Below are positions 19,500 through 28,827 of a stretch of 64,000 nucleotides of DNA, piece after piece. Under the pieces are notes generated by a model. It was not told the DNA's origin and searched no databases. It was given only the letters and a program-made list of their open reading frames with translations. This DNA is from Marivivens donghaensis (GTDB lineage Bacteria > Pseudomonadota > Alphaproteobacteria > Rhodobacterales > Rhodobacteraceae): assembly GCF_011806565.1 (NCBI RefSeq), contig NZ_JAATOP010000005.1, positions 1-64,000 on the forward strand, given 5' to 3'. Each line of letters opens with the position of its first letter. Position 1 is the stretch's first letter. A program made the position numbers and the translations under genes.

Positions 19500-20285
19500 A
19501 TGTTGACCAGAGCTCTCTGCCTCGCCGCGGCTTTACTGCCGATGGCCAATCAGGTTCGTGCCATACCGGACGAGGCTGTTTCGGGGATTCATCTTATCGA
19601 CAATGCGCCTATTGCTGTCAGCGCACCGCAATTGCGACCGGAGCCGCCGCAGCTTGTCGCCGGTCCCGTGGTATCCGCGCAGCCGCCATTGCCGCGTCCG
19701 TTCTACGTGCCGCGCGCCCGTTGGGTCGGTCATGCGGACGGGGACGGGGACATGTGGACGATGGCGATGCTGACGGCGCTGGGCAATCATCCGCGCCCGC
19801 TGGAGTCCGTCATTCCCCGCGACATCGACCGCTTCTGCCCTGCCTACGCGGAAAACAATGATGCCAAGCGCAATGCGTTCTGGGTCGGTTTGATGTCTGC
19901 GCTCACGCGGTACGAAAGCACCTACAATCCCGAAGCGGTCGGCGGAGGCGGGCTGTGGTTCGGCCTTTTGCAGATCGCACCGCCGACAGCCCAGCACTTC
20001 GATTGCAAAGCCACCACTGGCGACGCGCTAAAACGTCCCATGGCGAACCTGCGCTGCGCCGCGCGGATCATGTCGTACACGGTGCGCCGCGATAACGCGA
20101 TTGCGCTGCATGACGGGCGTTGGAGGGGGCTGGCCGCAGATTGGGGGCCGATGCGCAACGAAGCGATGGTCGATGCGATTGCGTCGTGGACGCGCGAGCA
20201 GGACTATTGCGTATCCTACAATATGCCTGCGCCGAGGGCGCGACCCGACTTCATCGAAGCCATGGCCGCGCCGCCCGAAGGTTAG
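19500..20285 (+). CDS. Exported transglycosylase SLT-like paralogue
   Basis: A 261-residue exported protein, clearly homologous to the preceding gene: FWVGLMSALTRYESTYNPEAVGGGG and LLQIAPPTAQHFDC align with its neighbour's counterparts, and both end SWTREQDYC/EWTRNQDYC. The candidate catalytic glutamate is E139. Here the signal peptide (MLTRALCLAAALLPM...VRA) lacks a lipobox, and a Pro-rich linker of ~50 residues precedes the domain. The start is uncertain: ATG 19500 lacks an obvious ribosome site, and an in-frame TTG at 19464 lies close behind AAGGA. Tandem duplication is the simplest origin. Confidence 0.78.
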   Translation: MLTRALCLAAALLPMANQVRAIPDEAVSGIHLIDNAPIAVSAPQLRPEPPQLVAGPVVSAQPPLPRPFYVPRARWVGHADGDGDMWTMAMLTALGNHPRPLESVIPRDIDRFCPAYAENNDAKRNAFWVGLMSALTRYESTYNPEAVGGGGLWFGLLQIAPPTAQHFDCKATTGDALKRPMANLRCAARIMSYTVRRDNAIALHDGRWRGLAADWGPMRNEAMVDAIASWTREQDYCVSYNMPAPRARPDFIEAMAAPPEG

Positions 20286-22834
20286 GCTTTGAGCATACGC
20301 GACACCATCTCGTAGGTGTCGCGGCTCAGGTTTTCGGTTCCCAGAATACGTTCCAGCTCGCCGCGCATCTGCGCCTGACGCTCGGCGTCATAACGCTTCC
20401 ATGTGTCGAACGCGGTGGTCATGCGGGCCGTCGTCTGCGGGTTGATCGCATCGAGCTTGATCAGCCAGTCGGCCAGCAGCGCATAGCCCGAACCGTCCGG
20501 ATTGTGGAAACCGGCGGTGTTCGAGGTCAGGCCGCCGAACAGCGAACGGAAGCGGTTGGGGTTCTTCCAGTCGAACGCAGCGTGCTCGGTGAGGCGGCGG
20601 GCAATCCCGCTCGCGTCCTCGGGCGCGGCCAGCGCGGTCTGGAGGCTGAACCACTTGTCCATGACAAGGCGGTCGTTCTGCCAGCGGTGATGGAAGTCCG
20701 TGAGTTCTTCCTCACCCATGCCGATGGTGATCAGTGCAGAGAGCGCAGCCAGTTCCTGCGTCATGTTGTTGGCCGCAGCAAACTGGCGCTGGGCCGTCTG
20801 ACCGCCGTCGACCAGCGTGATGTAGGCCAGCGCCGCGTTGGTCAGCGACCGCTTGCCGCTGCTGACGGCATCGGGCGAGTACTCACCCTGCACCTGATGG
20901 GCAAAGTAGAGGTCTGCCAGCGTGTCGTTGCAGTGCTCCGCAATCGCGCGCTTCAGGCGGTCACGCTCGGCGTGGATTTCCCACGGATCGGGCGTCTCGC
21001 CAGCACCGGCGAGGGTCTGGGCAAGGTCATCGACGCTCGGAAGACCCAAAAGCAGGGCGCGGAACGCGGGCTCGAGGCTCTCGTCCTTGATTGCGCTTTC
21101 CAGCGCGGCAAGGAAATCGGCGTTCGGCTCGGCGTTGTTGGTGATCATGTCGATCAGCGTGTTACGCGCCAGCGTTCGCCCCGCTTCCCACTTGTTGAAC
21201 GCATCGGTGTCGTGGGCGAGCAGGAACTCGCGATCCTTGTCCGACTGGTCGATGTGCAGCACGACGGGGGCCGAGAAGTCGCGCAGGACCGACGGAATCG
21301 GCTTTGCGCCCAGACCGTCAAACGTGAAGGTCTGCTCTTCTTCGGTCAGTTCCAGCACGGTGGTCGGAACAATTTCGTCACCGTTGGGGGACAGAAGGCC
21401 GACGGCCACAGGAATGACCATCGGTTTCTTGGTGTCCTGACCCGGCGACGGCTTGTGAACCTGGCGGAGCGTCAGCGCATAGGTGCCGTCCTCGAAGCTG
21501 TCGCTGACGTGGACGTGCGGGGTGCCCGCTTGGCTGTACCACAGCTTGAACTGGGACAGATCGCGGCCGGTCGAATCCTCGAACACCTTGATCCAGTCTT
21601 CGATGGTCGCAGCCTCGCCGTCGTGACGGTCGAAGTACAGGTCGAGCGCCTTTTTATACGCCTCGTCACCCACCAGACGCTTGAGCATACCGATAACTTC
21701 GGCGCCCTTTTCGTAGACGGTGACGGTGTAGAAGTTGTTGATCTCGACAAAGCTTTCGGGACGCACGGGGTGCGCCAGCGGGCCTTGGTCCTCGCGGAAC
21801 TGGCGCGCGCGCAACATGATCGCGTCGTCGATGCGCTTGACCGCGTGCGAGCGCATGTCGCCAGTGAAGGACTGGTCGCGGAATACGGTCAGACCTTCCT
21901 TCAGGCACAGCTGGAACCAGTCGCGGCAGGTGATGCGGTTGCCGGTCCAGTTATGGAAATACTCGTGCGCGATGATCGCCTCGATCCGCTCGAAGTTCGC
22001 ATCGGTCGACGTCTCGGGCGAGGCCAGAACGCAGGACGAGTTGAAGATATTGAGACCCTTGTTCTCCATCGCGCCCATGTTGAAATCGTCAACGGCCACA
22101 ATGTTGAACACGTCGAGGTCGTACTCGCGACCGTAGACGTCTTCGTCCCATTTCATCGAACGCTTCAGCGCCTCGAGGCCGAAGGCACACTTGCCCAGAT
22201 CGGCTTCGCGGACCCAGATGTTCAGGTCGACTTTCTTGCCCGACATGGTGGTGAAATCGCCCGAATAGTTGACGAGCTCACCAGCAACGAGCGCGAAGAG
22301 GTACGCGGGCTTCGGCCACGGGTCGTGCCACTCGGCAACGCCATTATCCATCTTCACTGGGTTGCCGTTCGACAGCAGCACCGGCAGATCGCTTTCGATG
22401 CGGACGGTAAAGACGCTCATCACATCGGGGCGGTCGGGGTAGTAGGTGATTTTGCGGAAACCCTCGGCCTCGCACTGGGTGCAGTACATGCCGTTCGACA
22501 TATAGAGACCTTCGAGCGCGGTATTGGTCTCGGGGCTGATTTCAACCTCGGATTCCCAAACGAACGGATCGTTCGGTGCGTTGGCGCGCAGACCCTCAGC
22601 GGAGATCTCGGGCGAGATGTCGGCGCCGTTAATCTTGGCCGAAATCAGCGTCATATTCTCGCCATGCAAGAAAAACTCGCCGTCTTTCGCATCAGGGTTG
22701 GGGCTGAACTTGATTTTCGAAATTACGCGGGTCTGAGTCGGGTGAAGCCGGAACGTCAGCTCGACGGCTTCGACAATGTAACCGAACGGTTTGTAATCGC
22801 TCAGATAAATAGTCTGCGGGGTAGCATCTTTCAT
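20282..22834 (-). CDS. pepN: Aminopeptidase N (M1 family)
   Basis: An 850-residue zinc metallo-aminopeptidase of the PepN subfamily. GAMEN at 254-258 binds the peptide N-terminus; the zinc site is H290-E-x-x-H294 with E313 (HEYFHNWTGNR...LKEGLTVFRD). The N-terminal beta domain and the C-terminal helical domain are complete. It degrades cytosolic oligopeptides. GGAGA precedes the ATG. Its stop codon overlaps the convergent transglycosylase stop in TTAG. Confidence 0.96.
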   Translation of the reverse strand: MKDATPQTIYLSDYKPFGYIVEAVELTFRLHPTQTRVISKIKFSPNPDAKDGEFFLHGENMTLISAKINGADISPEISAEGLRANAPNDPFVWESEVEISPETNTALEGLYMSNGMYCTQCEAEGFRKITYYPDRPDVMSVFTVRIESDLPVLLSNGNPVKMDNGVAEWHDPWPKPAYLFALVAGELVNYSGDFTTMSGKKVDLNIWVREADLGKCAFGLEALKRSMKWDEDVYGREYDLDVFNIVAVDDFNMGAMENKGLNIFNSSCVLASPETSTDANFERIEAIIAHEYFHNWTGNRITCRDWFQLCLKEGLTVFRDQSFTGDMRSHAVKRIDDAIMLRARQFREDQGPLAHPVRPESFVEINNFYTVTVYEKGAEVIGMLKRLVGDEAYKKALDLYFDRHDGEAATIEDWIKVFEDSTGRDLSQFKLWYSQAGTPHVHVSDSFEDGTYALTLRQVHKPSPGQDTKKPMVIPVAVGLLSPNGDEIVPTTVLELTEEEQTFTFDGLGAKPIPSVLRDFSAPVVLHIDQSDKDREFLLAHDTDAFNKWEAGRTLARNTLIDMITNNAEPNADFLAALESAIKDESLEPAFRALLLGLPSVDDLAQTLAGAGETPDPWEIHAERDRLKRAIAEHCNDTLADLYFAHQVQGEYSPDAVSSGKRSLTNAALAYITLVDGGQTAQRQFAAANNMTQELAALSALITIGMGEEELTDFHHRWQNDRLVMDKWFSLQTALAAPEDASGIARRLTEHAAFDWKNPNRFRSLFGGLTSNTAGFHNPDGSGYALLADWLIKLDAINPQTTARMTTAFDTWKRYDAERQAQMRGELERILGTENLSRDTYEMVSRMLKA

Positions 22835-22957
22835 TCAAATCTCCTGCTGCGATCTCGCACGAGCGAGTTGATTGCAGTTCTTATTGTCCTAGCTAGGTAG
22901 GCCGTAACCAGATGGCCTTCAACGGGCCGGGATCATATGAATTAAAGAGGTCAATCC

Positions 22958-23164
22958 ATGTCAGCTCCTGACACCAATCTCAAGAAACAGGAAAAGCGTC
23001 ATAGCGGTCCGCTCATCGGTATGGGCATCGCAGTCGCCATTGTCGTCGTCGTCTTCTTTGCGTGGATGGGCGGCGTGTTCTCGGGTGGTATGCCTGCCGA
23101 CACCGTCGCGCCGGGTACCGATACCGAAGCCACGACGGTCGATCCGGTCACCAACGGCGGCTGA
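22958..23164 (+). CDS. Small single-pass membrane protein
   Basis: A 68-residue protein with a charged N-terminus ([11 protein letters not shown]), one transmembrane helix ([20 protein letters not shown]) and a Thr/Asp-rich periplasmic tail. No family is recognised. It is preceded by AAAGAGG and followed after four bases by the DUF2256 gene, so the two are probably co-transcribed. Confidence 0.7.
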   Translation: MSAPDTNLKKQEKRHSGPLIGMGIAVAIVVVVFFAWMGGVFSGGMPADTVAPGTDTEATTVDPVTNGG

Positions 23165-23168
23165 CACC

Positions 23169-23321
23169 ATGGCGCGTATGCGCAAAAAATCCGACCTGCC
23201 GCAGAAAGTCTGCGAATCCTGCGGCAGGCCATTCTCGTGGCGCAAGAAGTGGGCAAAGGACTGGGAAAACGTCCGTTATTGCTCCGACCGTTGCCGCGCC
23301 GAGCGTAGACCCAAGGCCTAG
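23169..23321 (+). CDS. DUF2256 zinc-ribbon-like protein
   Basis: A 50-residue basic protein carrying the whole DUF2256 signature: [27 protein letters not shown]. Four cysteines (CxxC...CxxxC) suggest a zinc site. Function unknown; family members often sit near photolyase-related genes, but none is adjacent here. An ATG at 23178 is an alternative start. Its stop overlaps the convergent SRPBCC gene in CTAG. Confidence 0.85.
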   Translation: MARMRKKSDLPQKVCESCGRPFSWRKKWAKDWENVRYCSDRCRAERRPKA

Positions 23322-23779
23322 TCCAGCGTTTGCGCGTATTCGACCAACTGGTCGACCACCGTTCCCCAACCTTCAAAGAACCCCATCTCTTTGTGCTTTG
23401 CCGCGCTTTCGGCGTTCCGGTGACGGACGGTGATCGTATAAATCGTGCCGCCATCGTCGGCGTCCGACAGCTCTACGATCGCGGTCATGAACGGCTCTGG
23501 CGACGGTTTCCATCCGGTCGTGTAAGCATCGGTAAACACCAGCTTTTCATTGGGAATGACTTCCAGCCACACGCCGCCGTTTTCCATCACGGTGCCGTCG
23601 ATATCGAACGTCGTGTTGAACGCGCCGCCGGGGCGCAGGTCGATCACGCAGTCGATCACCTTGTGAGGGCGCGGGACGAAGAACTGTTTGAGGTGCTCGG
23701 GCGTGGTCCAGCAAGCAAAGACTTTCTCGCGCGAAACGGGCAGGGTGCGGGTAAAGGAAAGGTCGGTTTCTTCGGCCAT
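23318..23779 (-). CDS. SRPBCC / AHSA1-type protein
   Basis: A 153-residue single START-like domain of the activator-of-Hsp90-homologue type: [19 protein letters not shown] at the N-terminus, a DLRPGGAF turn and [16 protein letters not shown] in the final helix. Such proteins bind hydrophobic ligands in a deep cavity; the ligand is unknown. The ATG at 23779 has a perfect GGAGG five bases before, so the longer upstream reading frame is not used. Confidence 0.88.
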   Translation of the reverse strand: MAEETDLSFTRTLPVSREKVFACWTTPEHLKQFFVPRPHKVIDCVIDLRPGGAFNTTFDIDGTVMENGGVWLEVIPNEKLVFTDAYTTGWKPSPEPFMTAIVELSDADDGGTIYTITVRHRNAESAAKHKEMGFFEGWGTVVDQLVEYAQTLD

Positions 23780-23906
23780 TTTGGCCTCCATCAAATGTAA
23801 CGCGCAAACTGTCGCACAGGTTGAAGAACTTGCAAACGAAACTTGCCGCTGGCGCCTGACGTCGGCGGTGATAGGCTCTTCCAAAATCTGACTGGAGGAC
23901 CCGCTT

Positions 23907-24335
23907 ATGACCGCTCTCAACCTCGCCGCTGCCCGCAAAATCGTCGAAGTGACGCTGCAAACCGCCCGCGACCACGGCTTCAAGCCGATGTCCGTCGTTG
24001 TTCTGGATGCAGGCGGCCACGTCGTCGCGTTCGAGCGTGAGGACGGCTCTTCCGCTGGCCGCTTCGAAATCGCCCGCGGTAAGGCCAACGGCTGCATCAT
24101 GCTTGGCATGGGCGGACGTGCGCAAATGGCTCGCGCCGAACAGCAGGCGTATTTCATGGGCGCGATCAACGGCCTCTTTGACGGCAAAGTCGTTCCGGTT
24201 CCGGGCGGCGTTCTGGTCCGCGACGGCGAAGGCACCCTGATCGGCGCGGTCGGCGTGACCGGCGATACCAGCGACAACGATGCAACTTGTGCCCTCGCAG
24301 GCATCAAAGCTGCGGGTTTTGTGGGCGAAGACTGA
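23907..24335 (+). CDS. GlcG/HbpS-type DUF336 protein
   Basis: A 142-residue heme-degrading-domain family protein (Haem_degrading, formerly DUF336). LNLAARK-type first helix, then MSVVVLDAGGHVVAFERED and PVPGGVLVRDGEGTLIGAVGVTGDTSDND are classic. Members are linked to glycolate use, dioxygenases or haem binding, and the name alone does not tell which. A GGAGG precedes the start. It is a single-gene unit, divergent from the SRPBCC gene. Confidence 0.87.
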   Translation: MTALNLAAARKIVEVTLQTARDHGFKPMSVVVLDAGGHVVAFEREDGSSAGRFEIARGKANGCIMLGMGGRAQMARAEQQAYFMGAINGLFDGKVVPVPGGVLVRDGEGTLIGAVGVTGDTSDNDATCALAGIKAAGFVGED

Positions 24336-24436
24336 TCCACTCAGTGCTTTGACGCAGACTAACCGCGCATTTCAAAGTCCTTTTGCGTGCGTCGTTTCAT
24401 GGTTATTTCTGCTGTAAGAGCGAAAGGACCACGTAA

Positions 24437-25210
24437 ATGGCGCGCCCAATCATCGGGATCATCAGCAACAACGAACTCGTCAACGGCCAGTACCCCGCCC
24501 ACACCGGCGGGCAGATGAACAGTCAGGCGATCTCCAAGGTCGCGGACTGCATCCCGTTCCTCATTCCCGCCGACCCCACGGTCGTCACAGTCGAGGAACT
24601 GCTGGAAACCTGTGACGGCTTTCTGCTGACGGGTGGTCGCCCGAACGTGCACCCCAGCCAGTACGGCGAAGATCCCACGCCCGCGTATGGCGATTTCGAC
24701 GAAAACCGCGATGCGATCACGCTGCCGCTGGTGCGTGCCTGCGTCGAGCGCGGCCAGCCGATCATGGGCATCTGCCGCGGTTTCCAAGAGGTGAATGTCG
24801 CGATGGGCGGGTCCTTGTATCCCGAAATCCGCGACCTTCCCGGACGCGATAACCACCGTATGCCGCCCGACGGCACGCTGGAGGAGAAGTTCGCCCTCCG
24901 CCATTGCGTATCGCTCAGCGAAGACGGCCCGTTTGCCGCGCTGCTCGGGAGTGCGAAGGTGATGACCAACACGCTGCACGGGCAGGGCATCAAGGAACCC
25001 GGCAGCCGCGTGGTGGTCGACGGCTACGCGCCCGACGGCACGCCCGAGGCGATCTACATCAAGGACGCGCCGGGCTTTACCATGTCGGTCCAGTGGCACC
25101 CCGAATGGAACGCTGCGAACGATCCGGTGTCCCGCCCGCTGTTCGAAGCGCTGGGCGATGCGGCCCGCAAGTGGCAGGCCGCAAAAACCGCAGTCCTCGC
25201 CTCAGCCTAA
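24437..25210 (+). CDS. Class-I glutamine-amidotransferase-like hydrolase (gamma-Glu-GABA hydrolase type)
   Basis: A 257-residue peptidase C26 protein. The nucleophile elbow is GICRGFQE (C113), and the triad His/Glu are in QWHPEW (H221, E223); GFLLTGGRPNVHP and HGQGI are PuuD-like. The likely reaction is hydrolysis of a gamma-glutamyl amide, such as gamma-glutamyl-GABA in putrescine breakdown. No other puu genes are adjacent, so the substrate is open. An ornithine decarboxylase lies 15 kb away. The stop overlaps the convergent RTX gene in CTAA. Confidence 0.88.
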   Translation: MARPIIGIISNNELVNGQYPAHTGGQMNSQAISKVADCIPFLIPADPTVVTVEELLETCDGFLLTGGRPNVHPSQYGEDPTPAYGDFDENRDAITLPLVRACVERGQPIMGICRGFQEVNVAMGGSLYPEIRDLPGRDNHRMPPDGTLEEKFALRHCVSLSEDGPFAALLGSAKVMTNTLHGQGIKEPGSRVVVDGYAPDGTPEAIYIKDAPGFTMSVQWHPEWNAANDPVSRPLFEALGDAARKWQAAKTAVLASA

Positions 25211-28200
25211 GCCGCGTAAATCCCAGCCGGCAGCTTCGGTTTCGCTGGCATGATGAGCTGGGCTTCGTGACGCTTCAGGCAGCGACGCGCGGTATCACCA
25301 TAGGCGTCGGGACTGGCGCGCAGTTCGGGGAACAGACCGAAGAGTTCTTCGCGCGCGGCATCCGTAACAGCCGACAGACCGATTTCACCCGGATGGAAGC
25401 TCTCGCTCGCCGCGCCGTTGGCATAGACGATCTCGTGCTGGTCGAACATCATGTGGAAATAGGTGACAAAGCCGCCTTGCTGCACGGTCACATGCGCGTC
25501 GTCGATCATGTGCTTCGCCGTGACGAGAACCTCGTCATCGCCAAAGTGCAGTTCAGCCAGATAGCCGTCCAGCAGCATCCGGTGCTGCGGTGACACCAGC
25601 AGATCACGCTCCAGCGTCGGCAGAGCATCCTTGCTAATCCGGATCGGTGCAAAGTTGTCGAACGCGGGCACGGTACGGTGCTGGATCCAGCGGATCGGCT
25701 GGATGCCGTTGTCGCGGGTGATGACCAGATCGCCTTGCTCCAGCGTTTCGATCGCGCGCGCACCGAAAGGCGTAAGGATCATCGTGCCGGGGGTGAAGCA
25801 GATGATGTTCTCGATGTTGTCATAGGTGAGGGTCGAGCCGTTCTTGAGCTGGACCGAACCGCTATAGCTGCCGTCGGGATTCTGGTTGCGCACCAGCGTC
25901 GACATATCGGCCATTTCGCCGAGGTAGAGCGTATCACCGTCGCCGTCGTCATCCTCGGACCCGCCGTAGATGTGGATATCAGCGGGCTCATCGCCGGTGT
26001 CGGTGACGTAGAGATCGTCGTTGCCGCGCTGGCCGTAGGCACTGTCACCCGAGCCGACGTAAATATCGTCGTCACCGGTGTTTCCATAGAGCGTATCCGC
26101 GCCCGCGCCGCCGTAGATCGTATCCGCACCGCCGCCGCCGTAGACAACGTCGTCGCCTGCGCCCGCATAGACGATGTCATCACCGCCCTGAGCGTCGATG
26201 GTGTCGGCGTTGCGCTCGCCGCCTTTGAAGTTGTCGTCGTGATCGACGCGGTCGCCGTCGGGGTCACCGGCGTAGTCAAAGTCGATGACGTCCGCGCCGT
26301 CGGAGCCTTCAATCGTGCCGTCGGTGTCGGGAATCCCGACTGAGAGCAGCGCGACGGGGTCCTGCATCGTCGCGGGCGAGACGCCGTAGAGCGTCAGGGA
26401 TTCGCCGTTCGGGAACAGCAGACGGGCGTTGCCGCCGTAGTCTTCGACCGTGACGTCCCAGATGTTTACCGGATTGCCGTTGGCGTCGTGCATGCCCGAG
26501 ACGTCGATCTTGTCCTGGGCATAGTAGGTGCCGTCGGGCTGTAGCTGCGGCGAGGCAAAGCCGTAGATCAGGTCGTGGCCGTCGCCATCGGCAAAGTAGA
26601 TGGTGTCCGACGAATTGTCCGCGCCGCCCGTGAGCGTGTTGCCGATCACGAAAATGTCGTCGCCCGCGCCGCCGTCGACGTAGTCGCTGCCCGCGCCGGT
26701 GGACACGTAGTCCGCGCCGTCCGAGGCAAGCACCGTGTCGTCGCCAGCCCCGAGGAGTAGCGCCTCGATTTCCGAGAAGTCGGCCTCGTTCGTGCCGTCG
26801 GAAATTGTGCCGGTTTCGGGAGCCGAGAAATCGACCGTGACGCCGTTCGAAAGGCCCGTCGCGTCGATGGCGTCGCCGAAATCGACCTCGGCTCCTTCGC
26901 CGCCGACCAGTGTGTCATGGCCGAAGTTGTCGCTCAGTCGGAAAACGTCCGAGCCGTCGCCACCATAGACGCGGTCGTCGCCCGTGCCGCCGTCCAGCGT
27001 ATCGTTCTGGGTGCCGCCGTCGATATAGTCGTTGCCCGCGCCGCCCGCGATGGAGTCCGCGCCGACCTCCCCGATGAGGTTATCGTTGCCGTCTCCGCCG
27101 TCGATGGAATCGCCGCCCGAGGTACCCCAGACCTGGTCGTTGCCTGCGCCCGCGTAGATGGTCGACGCCGTGTTGTGGGCATATCCGCCAACGTCATCGA
27201 TGGTGTCGTCGCCGTCACCGCCGTAGACGGTATCCGCGCCTTCGCCGTAGAAAATGCGGTCATTGCCCGCGCCGCCGTAGATCGTGTCCGCACCGTCGCC
27301 CGCATAGATCAGGTCGGCATCGTTGCCACCCGAAATCCAGTCCGCACCGGCACCGGCGTAGATCGTATCCTGACCGAGGCCGCCTTCGACGGTGTCGCCG
27401 ATGGTGGTGTCTGGCAGGGTCTCGAAGTGGACATCGGTGATATAGATCGCGTTCTGGTCGCCCGTGCCGGAGACCTGATTGAACTCGATCTCGATACGGC
27501 TAACGGGGCCCGCGATTTCAACCTTGACCGAGCCAGTCCCACTCCATTGCGTGGTGCTCGGGTTGTTCGCCGTGACAGTCGCGGTCGTGCCGTCGGTGAC
27601 GATGTGGCCCGAGGCGCCGGTCAGGTCGACATAGACCGGATTGCCGTTGGCATCATAGGCGCGGATAATCACCTGATCGGTAAATTCGGCCGTGTCGATA
27701 TCGTTGATGCGGAAGTTGACGTTGGAGACGTTGTCCTGAAGGCCGGAGCCGTCCTGCGCGTCGAACGTCAGCGTCGAGGTGGAAACATTCTCGCCGCCCT
27801 GACCGCGAATATACACGGCAGAGTAGGGGTCATACGGTTCACCGTTCTCGGTATAGAGCGGCGAAATGCTCCTGGCAGAGTCGCCGACATATGTCTTCGT
27901 TTCCTGAAGGACGCCGTCGTTCTTCTGCGTGAACGTGACGTTCATCGAGCCGGTGTTCTGCGTGAACCCGCCTGAAATATCCTGTTGGGCGCCGGACTGA
28001 TCGAAGTTAGTCCAGCTGAAGTATTCCTTTTCGCCCACGGTATGGGCGTCGATCACGTCATTGCCAGCGCCGCCGTCGATCGAATCCTGACCTGCACCGC
28101 CGTAGATGGAGTCGTTGCCCGCGCCGCCGAAAATCGTGTCCTGACCCGCGCCGCCGTAGACAGTGTCGTCACCGTCGCCCGCAATAACGCGGTCGTTGCC

Positions 28201-28677
28201 GCCGCCCGCGCGGACCAAGTCTTTGCCCGTGCCCGCGTTGATCGTGTCATTGCCCTTGCCAGAGAACACGCGGTCATTGCCGCCGTAGGTGTTGATGACG
28301 TCGTTGCCGCCGCCGGAGGCTTGCTCGACGCCTCGGCCATCCCAGTAGTAGTCGGCGTCGTTGCTGCCGTTGAACGTGTTGTTCGACGCATCACCCTTGG
28401 GAATGGAGTTCAGATAGTCCCGCGTCGCATCATCCAGCGTGACGTAAACAAGGTTTTGCGGGAACGATGATGAGGGGACGAACACGACTTCGCCAGTTGA
28501 GGCCACATGATACGTGCCGCTGACGGTTGTCGCGACCGTTTGGCCGCTGCTGTTGACGTAGTAGACCGTGACGTTGCCAGAATAAATAGGCTCGAGCGCG
28601 TCGTAGGTCGCGTTCTTGAGGTTCAGGTAAGGACCAAGCGATCCATTATTGAGCTTAAAACCGGTAATATCGGCCAT
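25207..28677 (-). CDS. RTX calcium-binding repeat protein with C-terminal Hint domain
   Basis: A 1156-residue acidic protein with no Sec signal, consistent with type I secretion. After a ~95-residue N-terminal domain come blocks of RTX nonapeptides (GGxGxDxxx): residues ~122-210, ~430-580 and ~828-890, which bind calcium. Between blocks 1 and 2 is a ~210-residue non-repeat beta-rich domain. The C-terminus from C960 (CFTPGTMILTPFGARAIE) is a Hint_2 self-processing domain with SPQHRMLL and no partner extein. Cleavage before C960 is predicted from the family. No ABC/MFP exporter is next to it. Start: MADITGF at 28677, with GGA/GGAAG before the ATG. Confidence 0.9.
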   Translation of the reverse strand: MADITGFKLNNGSLGPYLNLKNATYDALEPIYSGNVTVYYVNSSGQTVATTVSGTYHVASTGEVVFVPSSSFPQNLVYVTLDDATRDYLNSIPKGDASNNTFNGSNDADYYWDGRGVEQASGGGNDVINTYGGNDRVFSGKGNDTINAGTGKDLVRAGGGNDRVIAGDGDDTVYGGAGQDTIFGGAGNDSIYGGAGQDSIDGGAGNDVIDAHTVGEKEYFSWTNFDQSGAQQDISGGFTQNTGSMNVTFTQKNDGVLQETKTYVGDSARSISPLYTENGEPYDPYSAVYIRGQGGENVSTSTLTFDAQDGSGLQDNVSNVNFRINDIDTAEFTDQVIIRAYDANGNPVYVDLTGASGHIVTDGTTATVTANNPSTTQWSGTGSVKVEIAGPVSRIEIEFNQVSGTGDQNAIYITDVHFETLPDTTIGDTVEGGLGQDTIYAGAGADWISGGNDADLIYAGDGADTIYGGAGNDRIFYGEGADTVYGGDGDDTIDDVGGYAHNTASTIYAGAGNDQVWGTSGGDSIDGGDGNDNLIGEVGADSIAGGAGNDYIDGGTQNDTLDGGTGDDRVYGGDGSDVFRLSDNFGHDTLVGGEGAEVDFGDAIDATGLSNGVTVDFSAPETGTISDGTNEADFSEIEALLLGAGDDTVLASDGADYVSTGAGSDYVDGGAGDDIFVIGNTLTGGADNSSDTIYFADGDGHDLIYGFASPQLQPDGTYYAQDKIDVSGMHDANGNPVNIWDVTVEDYGGNARLLFPNGESLTLYGVSPATMQDPVALLSVGIPDTDGTIEGSDGADVIDFDYAGDPDGDRVDHDDNFKGGERNADTIDAQGGDDIVYAGAGDDVVYGGGGADTIYGGAGADTLYGNTGDDDIYVGSGDSAYGQRGNDDLYVTDTGDEPADIHIYGGSEDDDGDGDTLYLGEMADMSTLVRNQNPDGSYSGSVQLKNGSTLTYDNIENIICFTPGTMILTPFGARAIETLEQGDLVITRDNGIQPIRWIQHRTVPAFDNFAPIRISKDALPTLERDLLVSPQHRMLLDGYLAELHFGDDEVLVTAKHMIDDAHVTVQQGGFVTYFHMMFDQHEIVYANGAASESFHPGEIGLSAVTDAAREELFGLFPELRASPDAYGDTARRCLKRHEAQLIMPAKPKLPAGIYAA
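26008..28314 (-). repeat. RTX nonapeptide-coding repeat blocks
   Basis: Three tandem arrays of degenerate 27-bp units code for Gly/Asp-rich calcium-binding turns: 28048-28314, 26938-27390 and 26008-26196. They are diverged at the DNA level (synonymous and conservative change), so this is an old array and not a recent expansion. Long open frames on the opposite strand here are a by-product of this composition. Confidence 0.85.
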
Positions 28678-28827
28678 GCGTCTTCCATCCTTTGTGTGCC
28701 TAAGAATGAGGTGGCACACCTATTCATTTGGATGGGTATTAAGCGCGAAAGGCGTAAATATGAGGCTAATGGGGCGATTCAGTGGCAGCGGAAAACGCTC
28801 CGCCACCACAGATTTTTATCTACAATC

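Noticed and set aside
20120-22900. Very long open frame on the plus strand opposite pepN
   Set aside because: It is the antisense of a clear M1 aminopeptidase with intact catalytic motifs. The translated product is Arg/Val/Gly-rich with no family and arises from high-GC codon bias.
23780-24340. Longer start for the SRPBCC gene
   Set aside because: The extension is the antisense of the DUF336 gene. A GGAGG directly before 23779 decides the start.
26917-27975. Repetitive plus-strand open frames opposite the RTX gene
   Set aside because: These are mirror readings of the Gly/Asp nonapeptide codons; the repeats belong to the minus-strand protein.
25207-28677. Intein or CRISPR-like repeat
   Set aside because: The Hint domain has no downstream extein, so it is not a splicing intein. 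The repeats code for RTX turns and have no constant spacers.
28782-28812. Hairpin between the RTX gene and iorB as a terminator
   Set aside because: The stem is short and imperfect, and the T-rich side faces the plus strand, where no gene ends.
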